This document shows positions 26,098 through 38,463 of a stretch of DNA of 64,000 bases, one piece after another (position 1 is the stretch's first letter; each line of letters begins with the position of its first letter). A program made the translations under genes and the position numbers. Source of the DNA: Anas platyrhynchos (Eukaryota; Chordata; Aves; Anseriformes; Anatidae); NCBI RefSeq assembly GCF_047663525.1, contig NC_092613.1, positions 2,877,501-2,941,500 on the forward strand, written 5' to 3'. The notes below the pieces were generated by a model, which saw only the letters and a list, made by a program, of their open reading frames with translations, ran no database searches and was not told the DNA's origin.

Positions 26098-28398
26098 GAA
26101 ATCAGCTGTTACATGAACTAACTAAATATTAAAGTTCTGTAAAGCTGCCAGGAGCTTTGTCAGCAACCGTTCTCTTCCACATCCTCAATAAGATGACTTG
26201 GAGCACATCTGGAAGCCCCAAAGCGGAGTCACTTCTTAAAAAACCACCTGATGATACATGCAAGTCAATAATCAACTATGGCTACAAATAACTTCTCTAG
26301 AACACAGGACGCATTAAACAGCACGTTCCAGGCACTGTGGGTCCTCGATTTCACCTACCTGGACAACCTCAGCAAAGTTATCGATCTTCAAAGACTTCCA
26401 GTTAACTTCTCCTGTAGGCCGAACCAAGACTAAATTAATAATAAAAGGGTAGGAAGAATTTTCCTCCTCTCTTTGCCAAGGGAACCTCTCATCCACAATT
26501 CAAACATAGGATGCGCTTTTAAACAGTTTATAACTACTGAAGGAAGCAAGTCCATTTGAACGCTCTCTCAGACTGGAGACAGACAGGGTTACTTAGCTCT
26601 TCAAAAAAATAAAAACCAAAAAACAAAACAAAACCAAAAAACCCAGCGCATTTAGAGATGAACTTGTGATTCAAAGTGGCTGCAAAAATGAGGCTCCATC
26701 TTCCACAGCCAGACAATTTAACTTTTTTTTTTTTTTTATTATTTAAAATTCAGTATGCTCCAATCTCTGGTCTTCAAGATTTCTTCACCTATTAAGAAAA
26801 CACAAAAACCTTTCCCCGTCTTTATTACCTGTACAGCAAAAAACATACCAGTGCATATAAATCCACAGATGTGCATACACATACACACATCTGTGTTTAT
26901 ACACACATGAGGAAGGAGTGAGAGAAAGTTAGCGAGAGCGACAGTGAAAATCAGAATTTTTGCCTTTTCGACACAGAGCGCGAAAAAATTCTCTCATTTT
27001 GAGGGAACTAGAAAAAAATGGAGGCTCTACAAAAGATTTTGATGAGTATGCCTTCGAGGCCGATGCTTTGTAACATGAGTGATCTGGGGGCCAGCACACA
27101 AATATGCATACGTATGTACATGCGTACAGGATAAACATATCTATACACACAAGTGTGCACAGTATATGTTGCATGATCTCCATATCGAGAACAACTCGTA
27201 GCCCTGATCAGACACGTAGAGTTGCAATCAATTAACAGCAGGAAGACAGCAGATCAAGGGTATAGCAAGCTTTGAGAGGCAGGGGAATGCTCACTTTGCC
27301 AGTGGCATGGCTGCATGATACCAAGGATTTTGAATTAGTTGGATTTTTTGGAAGCAATTTGGTTTTTCTTTCTGCGCTGTAGCAAATACCACAGGTTTGC
27401 CATCATGTGCTGTTCCCTAATCCATATATCCATCATCATCCATTGCTGCAGGATCATGAAAGGTTAGAGAAGACGACTTAGGTCCAATTTAACAGCCAAT
27501 GATTTTTCGATGAGCAGAGCTGCAACAGATTTTATTTAGCCACAAGCATTTTTTTTTTCTTTTTTCTGATATGAAGTGAGAAATTTTGATTATTTTGATT
27601 ATTTTTTTTTTTTAAAGACACTAAATGTCACAAAACCTGCAACCAGACCAGATAAAGTTCAAACTAGAGTGATTCTGAATCCTTTCATTAAAACGCTGCA
27701 CATTTCTGTGCAAATTATTTCTGACTCTTCTGGACAGAAGTGGATGAAATAGTTCTTACAAATTAATAATAAAAGGTTGGAACCTTTTACTCACACAAAC
27801 ACTAGTGAATTTTCCAGGAAATATTTTTTTGGCAGGGAATTTTCCCAAATCTAAAATAAAGAGAGGAAAAGTTGGGTTCTCATATTAGTTACTGCTTTTG
27901 ACTGCTGGACAAAGGGAATAAAAACAGCAGTTAAGTGCAAGGTTTCCTTCTCTTCTTTAGTATTGACAGGAATCGTCACTTCGGACCTTTAGCACCTTCA
28001 GAAACACACCCAGTGCCATGCAGGTTCCTCTGCATCTACTTCTAACAATTACTGGTGCTCCTTAGCATGGAAGTTTGACTCAAAACACTCTCCAGATTTA
28101 GCTCTTTTGACTGCCCAAGGAGCTCATCATTTTGCTTGTTGCCTTCCATTTTCCTGAACAGACCGGGAACGCTGTTCAGAATCTGAATGGATCTGGTCTA
28201 AGGAATGGGAAGAAAGCAAAACCAAGGATACCTCGCAGCCCTAAATTCCAAAAAAGAAGTCTCATTTTAAAAAGGACCTCAAAAGCTTTTTTTTTTTTTT
28301 AAACTGACATCTGCTAACACGGCAATCCAGGCGCTAAACCAACTGAAGTTGCCCCTGAAATCCTGAATAAAAATGAGTAACTCTGGTGCACTCAGCAA
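26098..28398. other. Copy C-specific intron-like segment
   Basis: 2.3 kb between the two blocks shared with copy A. In copy A the corresponding gap is only about 255 bp (48576-48830), so copy A lost, or copy C gained, roughly 2 kb. It contains poly-T/A tracts and no recognised gene. A minus-strand frame at 26314-26496 (RPTGEVNWKSLKIDNFAEVV) looks coding-like but was not identified. Confidence 0.5.
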
Positions 28399-31300
28399 GC
28401 CTACATCTGCGGGCACGTTCTGAGGCTGGGGGGAAGGACACTCAACACCCACTGACAGCAGGAGTGCAAAGATGCCAGCCAAGAAGGCAAAGGTTAGAGC
28501 TGAACGCTGCCTCAGCTTCCTCCAGCAGCCAGCTGGGGGTCACCTTTCACCACGCTCTCTGAGACTCTGAGCCCCGAGTTACCGCAGCCGCCAGCTACAG
28601 CTGCTCCTTGCTGGCCCAAACTATTGGAAGAGTCTTCAAACTTCAGGGACCTGTTTTATGACAGCCTCAAGATCAAATTAATCTGTTCCTGAAGGCGCCG
28701 ACTGTCCTGGTGTTTCTGCAGCTGTCAAAGAACAATCCTGAACCGAGGCACGCGTCTGATCAGACAGTGCTTCGGCACGGATTTCTCTTTAGCTTGACAC
28801 ATCAAGGTGAAGAGGAATCGATTCTTGCAAGCACCCTCTCAAGCAGGGATCTAATAAGGTGACCAGAACGACAGATCTGTTGTGCAGATCTGAGCACGTC
28901 ACTCTGCAGGGAATCACTTTCAAGCCTAAGATGTTTCACCCATCTCCCTGCCCCAGAGCGACACAAGTAAAGCTCTTAAGCAATTGCTAACCTGTTCTCA
29001 GTGCTCACGAGTCCCAAATCACTACTTTTACAATATACAAACCATGGCAGCTGGCACCTAGTTGGCACACGGTGACACTGCACACGTTGGCAGTGTCGTC
29101 AGGAGCTGGAAAGTCAGGGGTGAGGGGGTTAAGGGAAACCCACCCATCAGTTTAGCAACTTGGCTCCCGTAGGATACTTCCTACGGCGGGAGTTTTAGCA
29201 AAGCCACTCAGAGGGACCTGCTGGCTAATTCAAACGGGACTTCTGCTGGAGCAGGCAGAAGGCAGCAGGGTCTCAGGAGATATCCAGTGGGCATCACTGT
29301 CAGTCTGTGGCAGTTTGGGGTCCAGCTATCAGTGGTTATGTGTGGTTTTCTCTGCTTCACTTTCTCCAAAGCTGTGAAAAAATATTTCTGTTACAGCACT
29401 CTACAGTCCCACGTTACGGATGGAACCAGCTGCATCAACTTCCAGTACGACGGTGTTGGAAAAAGGTGCCTTTGGTGGTCAGGAGCACAACAGCTCTGCT
29501 GATGTGTTATTTAAGTGTGTTCTTACATCTGAGTTTCCTCATAGCAGCATGTAGCTGAGGGGGTCCAAGTTTCCCAGGTAAGGTTTATGTTTTTTCTCCT
29601 ACCAAGCACCAGCTCAGTATACAAAGCTCTGTTAATAACACCCAAGCATGCAGATGTTAAACTGAAACTGCTTTTCAACCTATTTGTTGTTCCGAAAATA
29701 GCTTAAGACACCATCTTCACAGGGTCAAAATTCACATGGAAGTACAGAAAAACCCAGAAGCGCTTCCTGAGCTTCAGTTTACCAACAACACCATCGGATT
29801 TAGATCCTGGCCTGGCAGCCAGGATGCAGGGTCTGTAAGCATTGCTGCCATGTGCAAGTGCCAAGGCAGGTTTCTGGCCTGCCCTGACTAAAATACCTGT
29901 TTTTTTAATACAAACAGCGTGCCAGGTACGCTGTAATGCCAATGTGCCAGGTCAATAGAGGATGTCAAACAACAGAGGCCTTTATCCTCATTTCTGGCAT
30001 GAAAACACTTTTAACAGCATTCTTTTCACCAAGAAACCCCTCTCTGTCTTCTCCAATGCTCCAGGATCTGCTGCAGCAGCCGCGCTGCTCCAACCCACAT
30101 CTTTGCCAAATCTTTTCAAGAATTGTGCTTTACCTCGGCAACGTTGAGGTCACTCCTCTTCCTCCTCCAGCTGAGGAAGCAGCTCGCTGGCTCTGCCACA
30201 GCGCAGGTGCGGAAGCGAAAGCTGGCAACACAGGAGTCAAACTCTCAGTGCTCACGAAGCCACCAGGGCAGAGGGCTGACACAGAGGCACCCCGCATCCG
30301 CTCTCCCTCCCCGCTGCGAGGCTCGCAGCAGCCCCGACCCGAAGCGCACACAATGCTTCGCATGGTGATGTCACCGCTGATTCTGAGTCCCCAGGTGAGG
30401 ATCTGCCTCACCACTCTCAACGTTGGTCTTGGGTTTTGTTGGTTTTTTTCTTTTAAACATTCACAGCTTATGGGAAACCATCAGGTAAACCACACATGGC
30501 TAGGGAAGAAGTCCCACACGAGGGAAGTCCGTGCTTTTCTTCCAGGCAGTGGCACGTGCTTTAACACGCCGCGTTCGACAAAGCAGCTCTCCCCGTTTTG
30601 CTCAGTGGCAACAGGCACGACTGCAACGCACACAGGTGGAGGCAGCACCTGCAGGTCCCAAACCCTTAACCGGTTTGTAGAGAGCACCAATTTTTGAAGT
30701 AGTGGTTTTCCCTTAATCCATAACCCCTTCTTGCCTTTATTTATATCGGGTGGCTCTCCTCTATTTTCCTCCTCAGTGTCTGAGCAGACACTGGGAAGCC
30801 TTTCGGGAGGAAGGGCACTGCTGAAGCTCCTACATCTACTCTCCGAGAAAAGAGAGTATGTTAAAGAATACGGATTTCCTTTCTTTTTCCTTTTGTAAAT
30901 ACAATTTCTGAAATCAACGCTGCGGCCTGGCAGCAAATACCTACGGGACTAAAGAGGATTCCTCATCCTCACTGTAACGTTGTAGTTAGCCTCCCAACGA
31001 ACCCATCTCCCCAGGAAGCGGCCATTTGAGATGGGAAGGGGCAGAGCAAGAGGAAGCTCTCCTTAGCCTAGCTCTTCCCCCAACACCACCTCGCCACCCA
31101 GCACCAAATTCAATTCACCTGCTCCGCCCGAGCAGTCGAATGGGCGTCCGACGCTGGCACACGCCACAGCGGTGGTTCTGACGTGGCTTAAATCACCTAT
31201 CCGCAGAATATCTCGGCTCCGTACGCTCCAATAACGCAGTAGTTGAGAAATAACGCCCAGAGCTCACACTCTGAGTGCAGCCCAACAGCACCGAAGCACC

Positions 31301-31401
31301 GGGAGGCTAAACATTCCCAACCTGGCAACAAGGCTGACCCAAGCAACAGCACGGAACCCTTCTGCACCTTCAGCGTGGACATCAGCGGAAGGAAACCCAG
31401 A
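28399..31401. repeat. Segmental duplication, copy C of ZC3H11A 5' region
   Basis: Gapless match by eye to 48831-51833 (constant offset 20432) with roughly a dozen substitutions in 3 kb. It lies upstream of the first coding exon of ZC3H11A and should represent its 5' UTR/first-intron or promoter region. The right edge is sharp: copies diverge after GGAAAC(C/A)CAGA. Confidence 0.9.
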
Positions 31402-31639
31402 CCTCCTTGATCCAAATTTTAAGCGAGAAACGCAAAAGGTCACCCAACCGGGTTCTTTTCAGCAAGCTAAAGGAGAAATTAAGTCGACAACCGGGTGCAT
31501 CCAGAGTTAGTCAGATCCTGAAGGCAGTTCCTTGGGGGAACGGAGGAGCAACGCGCCAGATGAGGGCTGCCTTACAGCGCCCCCCTTAGAGGCACTGCTA
31601 CGGAAGGAAGGCAGAAGGTTGGAACTCGAAATAACTCGC

Positions 31640-33230
31640 AAGGCGCCCGTTAAGGGGGAAATCTTTCATTTTTTTCTCAGCAGAACCTCCCCTCTCCCCC
31701 CCCCCCCATGAAGACAGCCCGGGGACTCTTTGCTTCCTTAGGGAGAGGGCAGGGTGGTGGGACAGATGGCCAGAGGGTTGGATGGATGGACAGACAGCCG
31801 GACAGAGGGCCCAGCAAGGCCTGAGGAAGGGCTCAGGAGCGGGAGGGAAGGGCAGGGCGAGGGGAAGGGCGGCCCCGGGCCTGACAGGGGACCTTGGGCC
31901 TAACCCCGGGCAGCAGCTCCTGCCTCACAGGGCCCAGAAGGGGCTGATACGGGGGGAGAGGGGGGGGAACACCCCAGCCCCCAGCCCTGCCTCCAGGCCC
32001 TGCGGCCTGCACCCCCCCCCTTCCCCTCCCCTCAGGGCACCCTGACCCGACCCGCAGGGCCCGGACACGACCCGCAGGGCCCGGACACGAGGCCTGCTCC
32101 CCCTCAGGGCAGCGGAGGGGAGCCGGGCCGGGCAGGAGGCCTTTCCCCCGCCCCCCGCTGCTCTATGAAGGGCTCTAGTTACCGGCAAGCAGGGATTTTT
32201 ACCGATCCTGGCCGGACAACGAAGACTACTTATTAGAGAAGTACAATTCTTTTTTTCCTTGTGATAACTTTTCTTGACCAAAAAACAGGATTGTGAATGA
32301 GGGAAAACGAAAGATGTAACGTGGGGACGTGCGGATACTCACCATGATGCAGCCTTCTATCCGCATGTTCACCTGCTCATAGAGCCACACATGGATCCTC
32401 GACCTCTGCAGAACCAAGGAGGAGAGTAAGTCGGGCCACAAACACTGAGCAGTTTTGTTCTCTCATGTGTTCAGAAATACCTGCTAGCCACAGCCACGAC
32501 AGCTCCCAAACGCTCCAAGGAGCAACTTTCAGGGGCAGTTTCAATGAGCAATCCGACGTTTGAGCGTTATACCATCGGGTGAATGCTACACGTTTGGTGA
32601 AGAACACGTTTCCAGTCACAAGGGAACACCCCTGCACGCCCGGCTACACGAGGGGGAAACGCCGGGCTCCTCGTGCCCACCAGCATGCCGCACAGCTCTC
32701 CATCCCCCACAAACCCGTCCCGGGACACGGCCAGGAGCCGAACTCACCGAGGGGAATCCCCAGACCCTCCCCACTCCCCCCACACCCCCCAAATCCCCAT
32801 CCCCGCCCCCTCCCCGCGGTACTCACGTTCTGCAGGTAGCGGAAGATGAGGTTCTGGGGCGCTGCGTTAAGGGCTCAGCACGGGGACGACAGTTCCGGGC
32901 TCGGGACAAGGCCCCAAACCCCACAACGAGGCCTCAGGGCCCCGGGACAAGGCCTCAAGGCCCGGGACGAGCCCCCAGGGCCCCAGATCCGAGCCCCCTG
33001 AGGTCCGAGCCGCCCCCCACCCACCTCCCCGCCACCCGCCAGCCGCAGGAAGGATACGATGGGCTGCACCATCACCTTCTGTACCTTCTGGCCCTGCCCG
33101 CGGTACCCCATGGCTGCCGCCGCCTCGCCGCACCCGCTCCGCCGCCACCGCCGGAAGCCGCTGAGGGCGGGCGGGAGCGCGCGCAAGGGGCGCTGGGATG
33201 CTGGAGGACCGCTGGGGGGGGCCGCGTCTC
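31640..33230 (-). promoter_or_regulatory. CpG island covering SNRPE exons 1-3
   Basis: A very GC- and CpG-rich block with poly-C tracts. It includes two perfect copies of a 20-bp unit, GACCCGCAGGGCCCGGACAC, at about 32047-32088. The SNRPE start codon sits near its right end, which is the expected position for a CpG-island promoter driving the minus strand. Confidence 0.65.
32343..33111 (-). CDS. SNRPE: SNRPE (Sm protein E), exons 1-3 only
   Basis: Small nuclear ribonucleoprotein E is part of the heptameric Sm ring on spliceosomal U snRNAs. Exon 1 is 33111-33058 ([18 protein letters not shown]). Exon 2 is 32853-32827 (NLIFRYLQN). Exon 3 is 32405-32343 ([13 protein letters not shown], then MRIEGCIM). 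All have GT donors and, for exons 2-3, AG acceptors. The family protein is about 92 residues; about 48 are here. The remaining Sm2 half (exons 4-5) is not found to the left: unique sequence gives way at 31401 to duplicated ZC3H11A 5' sequence. The gene lies downstream of ZC3H11A copy A on the same strand, the mammalian order. As assembled it appears truncated. A full SNRPE must exist elsewhere because the gene is essential. Confidence 0.88.
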
Positions 33231-33372
33231 TATGGTCGCAGGTTTATTGGAGGGGGGGGCATTAAATAGATAACAAATATATATTAAAAAAAAGGATAAA
33301 ATATGTAAATTATGTACAGGAGCAATGGCGCACGCGAAAGCCCAGCACCGCAGGCAGAAGAGGCGAAGGCTG

Positions 33373-33457
33373 ATGGTAGAACAGGGCTTGGGGTGAAGGG
33401 AAAGCGAGGGCAGCTGGGCGCAGTCTCTGAGCTCTCCTCCTCCTGATTTTGGTTTTT
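33373..33457. repeat. 85-bp host segment repeated beyond the provirus
   Basis: Starts TGGTAGAACAGGGCTTGGGG, ends TTTGGTTTTT directly before the 5' LTR. The same segment restarts directly after the downstream LTR end at 38545 and again at 55209. It is far longer than a retroviral target duplication. Confidence 0.8.
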
Positions 33458-34019
33458 TGATTAAGGAGGCATTGGGGAGGCAAGGACAATCCCCAGACAA
33501 GGACTGTATATCTCGAAACAAGACACTGGAACTCATGATAAGGAAGCGGCAGACGGACAGAGAAACAAATGGAAGGACTATAAATCTCAAAACTGGACAT
33601 TGGAATTCATTATAAAGATACAACAACTGGAAGAATTAGCAACAACCAGCGCTTGCAATTAAGAAACATGCCAGCTCAGCAGATTCCTGACCTAAGGTGA
33701 AAAGTACACTGTGAGGAAGACTCGGGGTCTTCCTCCCAAAGACCCCTGCCCACGTCCCAAAGCCCCCTGCCCACAATTCTTGGGAGGCTCTACGCAGGCG
33801 AAAGGTGCCAAAAGGCTAGTTAGCATGAGAAGCGAGGGAAGGCGGGGATAGGTAATGAATATGTATAGGCGCTTGTAGAATATTGAGAGATTGATTGTAG
33901 AAATTCAAGACTGCTTTCCGCCTTGGGTATGCACGATAGGTGGAGAGATCCCCCGTGCATCCAGCGCTGCAATAAAGAATATACCACTTCAAGGAATTTC
34001 GGCTTCGATCCTTGAATCA
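33458..34019 (+). mobile_element. 5' LTR of gammaretrovirus-like provirus
   Basis: Begins TGATTAAGGAGGC and ends TTGAATCA, matching the LTR at 54668-55208 with about 2 percent divergence. It carries an extra 21-bp tandem unit near 33750 and an AATAAA at 33971. It is followed after 3 bp by a candidate primer-binding site. Confidence 0.85.
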
Positions 34020-34022
34020 ATC

Positions 34023-34040
34023 TGGCAGCCCAGATGGGAC
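34023..34040 (+). other. Candidate primer-binding site
   Basis: TGGCAGCCCAGATGGGAC starts 3 bp after the LTR end, the normal place for a tRNA primer-binding site, and begins with the usual TGG. I could not match the tRNA from memory. Confidence 0.5.
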
Positions 34041-34336
34041 TACCTCTCTGCCGGACCCGCTGGGGACAGGACTCCCTCGGGTACCCCCGGGATTTCCCGG
34101 AGGGACTCCTCGACTCAGCGGATCACTGCGGAGGCACACAAGGACCCCATCATTGTGAGTGAGTATATTCTTTATTCTGGTTTGGTTTTCTGGTAGACCG
34201 GTCGTCTGGAACTGTCTGTAAGTCAGCAGGTGATCTTCTGCGAGGCAGTGTTTGGTATATACTTTGTGGTTAGCACCACAAGTATATGTTTGGGGACCTT
34301 AAGGAAGGAGCTCGCTTTAAGGTCCATCTGGAATTG

Positions 34337-34590
34337 TGTTGCCTATTTCGGTTTTCTGACTCCTGGAGTGTGGTATTTAACTCTGGTTATTGTTACTGTG
34401 ATTTTGGCTATATTCTTGGTGATAATAGGAGGTTCGTGGCGTTGTTATAAGAAAGATATCATTACGGTGTTACATATTTCAGTTTTCTGACTTACTGCAT
34501 GTGGAATTTGACTCTGATTATTGTTATTGTGATTTTGGCAATATTCCTGGTAATAGTAATAGTTTCGTGACATCGCTCTTGAAAGATACC
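34337..34590 (+). repeat. Degenerate tandem duplication in proviral leader
   Basis: Two related units (about 34337-34455 and 34470-34590), each running from TATTTC(G/A)GTTTTCTGACT through TGTGATTTTGGC to GTTCGTGGC / TTTCGTGAC. Period is about 130 bp. Confidence 0.7.
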
Positions 34591-34645
34591 TGCGTGCCCA
34601 CATTTTTGTAAGTGATGCGTGTATTCTGAAAGTGTGAACTGGAAA

Positions 34646-34888
34646 ATGGGGGGGCAAACAAGCAGTGAAATTTTAAAGAAAAGTGCGTTAGGATGTGTTT
34701 TGAGTCACTGGAAGGATATTGGAGGATCTGCCGGTGGAAGTGGGAACAGGAAAACATTGATAAAATATTGTAATCAATGGTGGCCGCTTTATAAGCTGGA
34801 ATGTGGAGAAAAGTGGCCCCTAAGTGGAACTTTCAACTCTAATGTTTTGCTACAGTTAATGTTGGTTTTGAGAAGGAGAACAGGATGA
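34646..34888 (+). pseudogene. Proviral gag remnant (matrix region)
   Basis: An open frame starting MGGQTSSEIL, then WKDIGG and LIKYCNQWWPLYKL, resembling gammaretroviral matrix N-termini with a myristoylation-type MGxxxS start. It is interrupted at 34886. The following 600 bp show only decayed gag-like sequence with an ATAAATAAATAAAT tract near 35440. Capsid and nucleocapsid are not recognisable. Confidence 0.7.
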
Positions 34889-35529
34889 AATGTTGTATGC
34901 TGATGTTGTTTCAGCATCTTGGTGGGAAAAGGTACGGAATTAAGTTGGCCCCTGACTGAGCCTTTGATGTTGGCATTAGAGAAGCACAGGCTGGAGAAAG
35001 ATAAAGGAAGTGTTAAAAGGGTTGTTGAAAGTGTTAAAGGTGTTTGAAGTTGAATGAGCAGGGAAAGAGGATGTAGGAATGTTAATAGTTCTGCCTCTGC
35101 TCTAAGCAGAGGTCTTAAAATCATGGGTGTTAGCCCTTTGGGGCAAAGGGATCACAATGGGTCCGAGAGAGAGTTGTTATGGAAACAGAAAAGCAGTTAA
35201 TTCTTAAAACAACCTGAGTTCATGTGCGAGCTCAGATTACCGATGGGACCGCTCAGGGAACTGTGGACAATTGCATTCCCCTGACCGACCCCACTGAGAC
35301 CCTAATCATCCCGAAAATTACGAACGGCTAAGTAAATACTAAAATCTGGATGAATTGGGAATTGAGAATATGCTTCCAACAAGGTCTAAACGAAACCCCT
35401 ATGGAATTTTTGGACCAGCTCTGAAATGTAATGAAAATAAATAAATAAATAAAACGGTTTGGACCTGGCTTCGGAGGACAAATTGACTAGCCTTTTTCTA
35501 GGGTAATCATTGGTCCCTGATTTCAACAG

Positions 35530-38463
35530 GAATAACGGGGACCTGGGGAATCTATCCTAGCGGATCCTCCACTGGTTATAATGAAGCTAGGGGAGGAATG
35601 GAAGTGCAATTTCTTATTGATATGGGGCAACGTATTCAGTTCTAAATCAAGCATTAATGCCTTTACAGAATGATTATGTTAGGGTAAAAGGTGTAACTGA
35701 AAAGGCTTATTTTTGTGAACCTTTGAAGTACAAGTTAGGGAAACAATGGGGCATACACAGATTTTTATATATGCCTAACTAACTCCCCATGGGCACTCTT
35801 AGGTAGAGATTTATTAGAGCAATTAGGAGCAGAAATTGTCTTTGAAAAAGGGAAAATGGAATTAAGAATAGGAGAAGAACAACTAATAAATGTGTTAAGC
35901 TTGGCACTAATACAAACTGACCCTAAAAGTGAAATACCTTTAGAGATCACAGATCAAGTATGTCCAGGAGCTTGGGCTACCGAAGTCCCTGGAAGAGCTA
36001 AAAATGTGACCTTAATAATTATTAAATTAAAGCCAGGAGAGAAACCCATTAAGGTTAAGTAATATCCTTTGAGGATAGAAGATAGGAAAGGAATTAAAGA
36101 GATAATTGATAAATTTTTACAGTATGGATTATTGATTGAATGCGAATCAGAATACAATACACCCATATTGCCAATTAAAAAGGCAGATGAAAAAGCTATA
36201 GGTTAGTTCAGGATTTGAGGGCCATAAATAAAATCACCGAGGATATACATCCAGTAGTGGCAAACCCTTATACTTTGCTGACTAAATTAAAGAATAGTCA
36301 AGTCTGGTTTACCGTACTGGATTTAAAAGACGCCTTCTTCTGCCTAGCCTTAGCCACAGAAAGCCAAAACCTATTTGCCTTTGAATGGGAAAATCCCGAT
36401 TCAGGCAGAAAGACGCAGCTGACGTGGACAGTACTACCTCAAGGATTCGAGAATAGCCCCACTATTTTTGGAAACCAATTAGCAAGGGAACTCGAAACTT
36501 GGATGCCTCCGGACACTGAAGGTGCTTTGTTACAATATGTAGATGATCTCTTAATAGCTACCGAGACTAAAGGGAGTTGCATTCAATGGACTATAAGTCT
36601 TCTTAATTTTCTGGGTTTAAATGGATATCAAGTCTCTTGACAGAAAGTCCAGCTGGCTCAACAAAGTGTGACCTATCTGGGATTTGAAATTTCGGGAGGA
36701 CAACGACAACTAGGAACTGAACATAAGGAAGTCATTTGCCGGACTTCAGAACCTCAAACGGTAAAGGAGCTACAAACCTTTTTAGGAATGACAGGTTGGT
36801 GTCGCCTTTGGATTTATAATTATGGACTATTGGTAAAGCCTCTATGTGATTTGATAAAGATTAACCAGTCAAAGTTAGTCTGGACTGGAGAAGCACAAAA
36901 AGTCTTTAAACAACTTAAACAAGAATTGATGAATTTAAAATATCAAGCAATATTAGTAGAACAAGATGATGTGGAAACTGTGGTCACTAACATCGTAAAT
37001 CCAGCTTCTTTCCTTAGTAGAACTCTGGATGAACCCATAACCCATGGTTGTATAGAAACAATGGAGACTGTGTATTCTAATCAACCCGATTTTAAGGAAG
37101 AATCTTTAGAAGATGCTGACGAATCTTGGTATACTGATGGAAGCAGCTTTGTGAAACAAGGACAATGTAAGGCAGGGTACGCCATTACAACCACTCAACA
37201 GGTAATCGAGTCCAAACCATTACCCCCTGGGACATCCACCCAGAAAGCAGAGATAATTGCTCTTACGTGAGCACTGGAACTAGCAGCAGGAAGGAAAATA
37301 AATACTTGGACAGATTCTAAATATACATTCGGCATGATACATGCTCATGGAGCAATTTGGAAAGAACATGGATTGCTGACCGCTCAGTGATAACACATAA
37401 CGTATGCTGAAGAAATTTTAAAGTTGTTAGAGGCTGTAAAACAACCCGAAAAGGTAGCTATCATGCATTGTCAGGGACACCAGAAGGGGAATACTGATTT
37501 TGAAATTGGAAATCGCTTGGCAGAGGCTAAGCGGGCAGCTGAAATAACTGAGGTGAAGGCATTGTCTTTGATACCAGACAGTAAAATCCAAACTATATCC
37601 AAACCATACAAAAGAAGACTTAAAATGAATTGAAGATTTGAAAGGTAAAATGAAACCAGATTGATGAGTATATTTAAAAGATAACCGCATAATAATACCC
37701 TCTAATTTGGCATGGCCCATAGTTCTTACAGAACACAATAAAACACATTGGGGAGCTGGCACACTGCATAAGAGCCCGAGTCAGACATTAGTGGGATGAT
37801 ACGATAAAACAAGTAACTCAACAATGTAGCATTTGCTTACACAATAACCCCAATACCAAGAAGAGAATAAAATTTGGAATAATCGGTAAAGGAAATTATT
37901 CATGGCAACAGTGGCAAATTGATTTTTCAGAACTCCCTAGAAAAGGGGGGTATCGTTATTTACTGGTTCTGACTGACACATTTTCAGAAAGGCCTGAAGC
38001 CTTTCCCTGTCGAACAAACAAAGCAAGAGAAGTGGTTAAAGTCTTGTTAAATGAAATAATACCATGCTTTGGGATTCTAGTAGCAATGTCTTCTGATAGT
38101 TTCACATTTTTGTGTGCAAGTGGTACAGCAGATAAGTAAGATTCTAAAGATAGATTGGCAACTGCATACTCCTTACAGACCACAGGCAAGTGGACAGGTA
38201 GAAAAAATGAAACATTTAATTAAACAACAAATAGCTAAAATCGGACAAGAATCTAATTTGTCATGACCTCAATCCCTCACTTTAGCATAACTTAGAATTT
38301 GAGTTAAACCTAGAATAAAAGGGAATTTGAGTCCCTTTGAAATCTTATATGGAAGGCCATATCCATTTCTATTTAGTGGAGAGGACCGAACGCAGTTAGG
38401 ATGAGAATATTTATATGCATATATAACAGAACTTCAGAAATAATTAAATAAAGTACATAAATT
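35530..38463 (+). pseudogene. Proviral pro-pol remnant
   Basis: Decayed pol with domains in the normal order. A protease-like start near 35600 has its DTG altered to DMG. Reverse transcriptase (36215-36640) has LPQGFENSPTIF and the catalytic box QYVDDLL. The RT connection follows at 36668. RNase H has YTDGSSF near 37130. Integrase runs from about 37750, with a zinc-binding-like region, WQIDFSELP and LVLTDTFS. Several in-frame stops and shifts break it (36638, 37268, 37387 and others). The sequence ends abruptly at 38463, joined to the last 81 bp of an LTR, so env and U3 are deleted here. Confidence 0.85.

Noticed and set aside
29936..30697. 253-codon plus-strand open frame, repeated at 50368-51129
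   Set aside because: No recognisable domain, low-complexity Ser/Pro/Arg composition, antisense to the ZC3H11A 5' region. Conservation is explained by the recent segmental duplication.
30481..30936. 151-codon minus-strand open frame, repeated at 50913-51368
   Set aside because: Overlaps the previous frame on the other strand and shows no domain or splice context; treated as chance.
32560..33273. 237-codon plus-strand open frame
   Set aside because: Pro-rich shadow frame antisense to SNRPE exons 1-2 within the CpG island.
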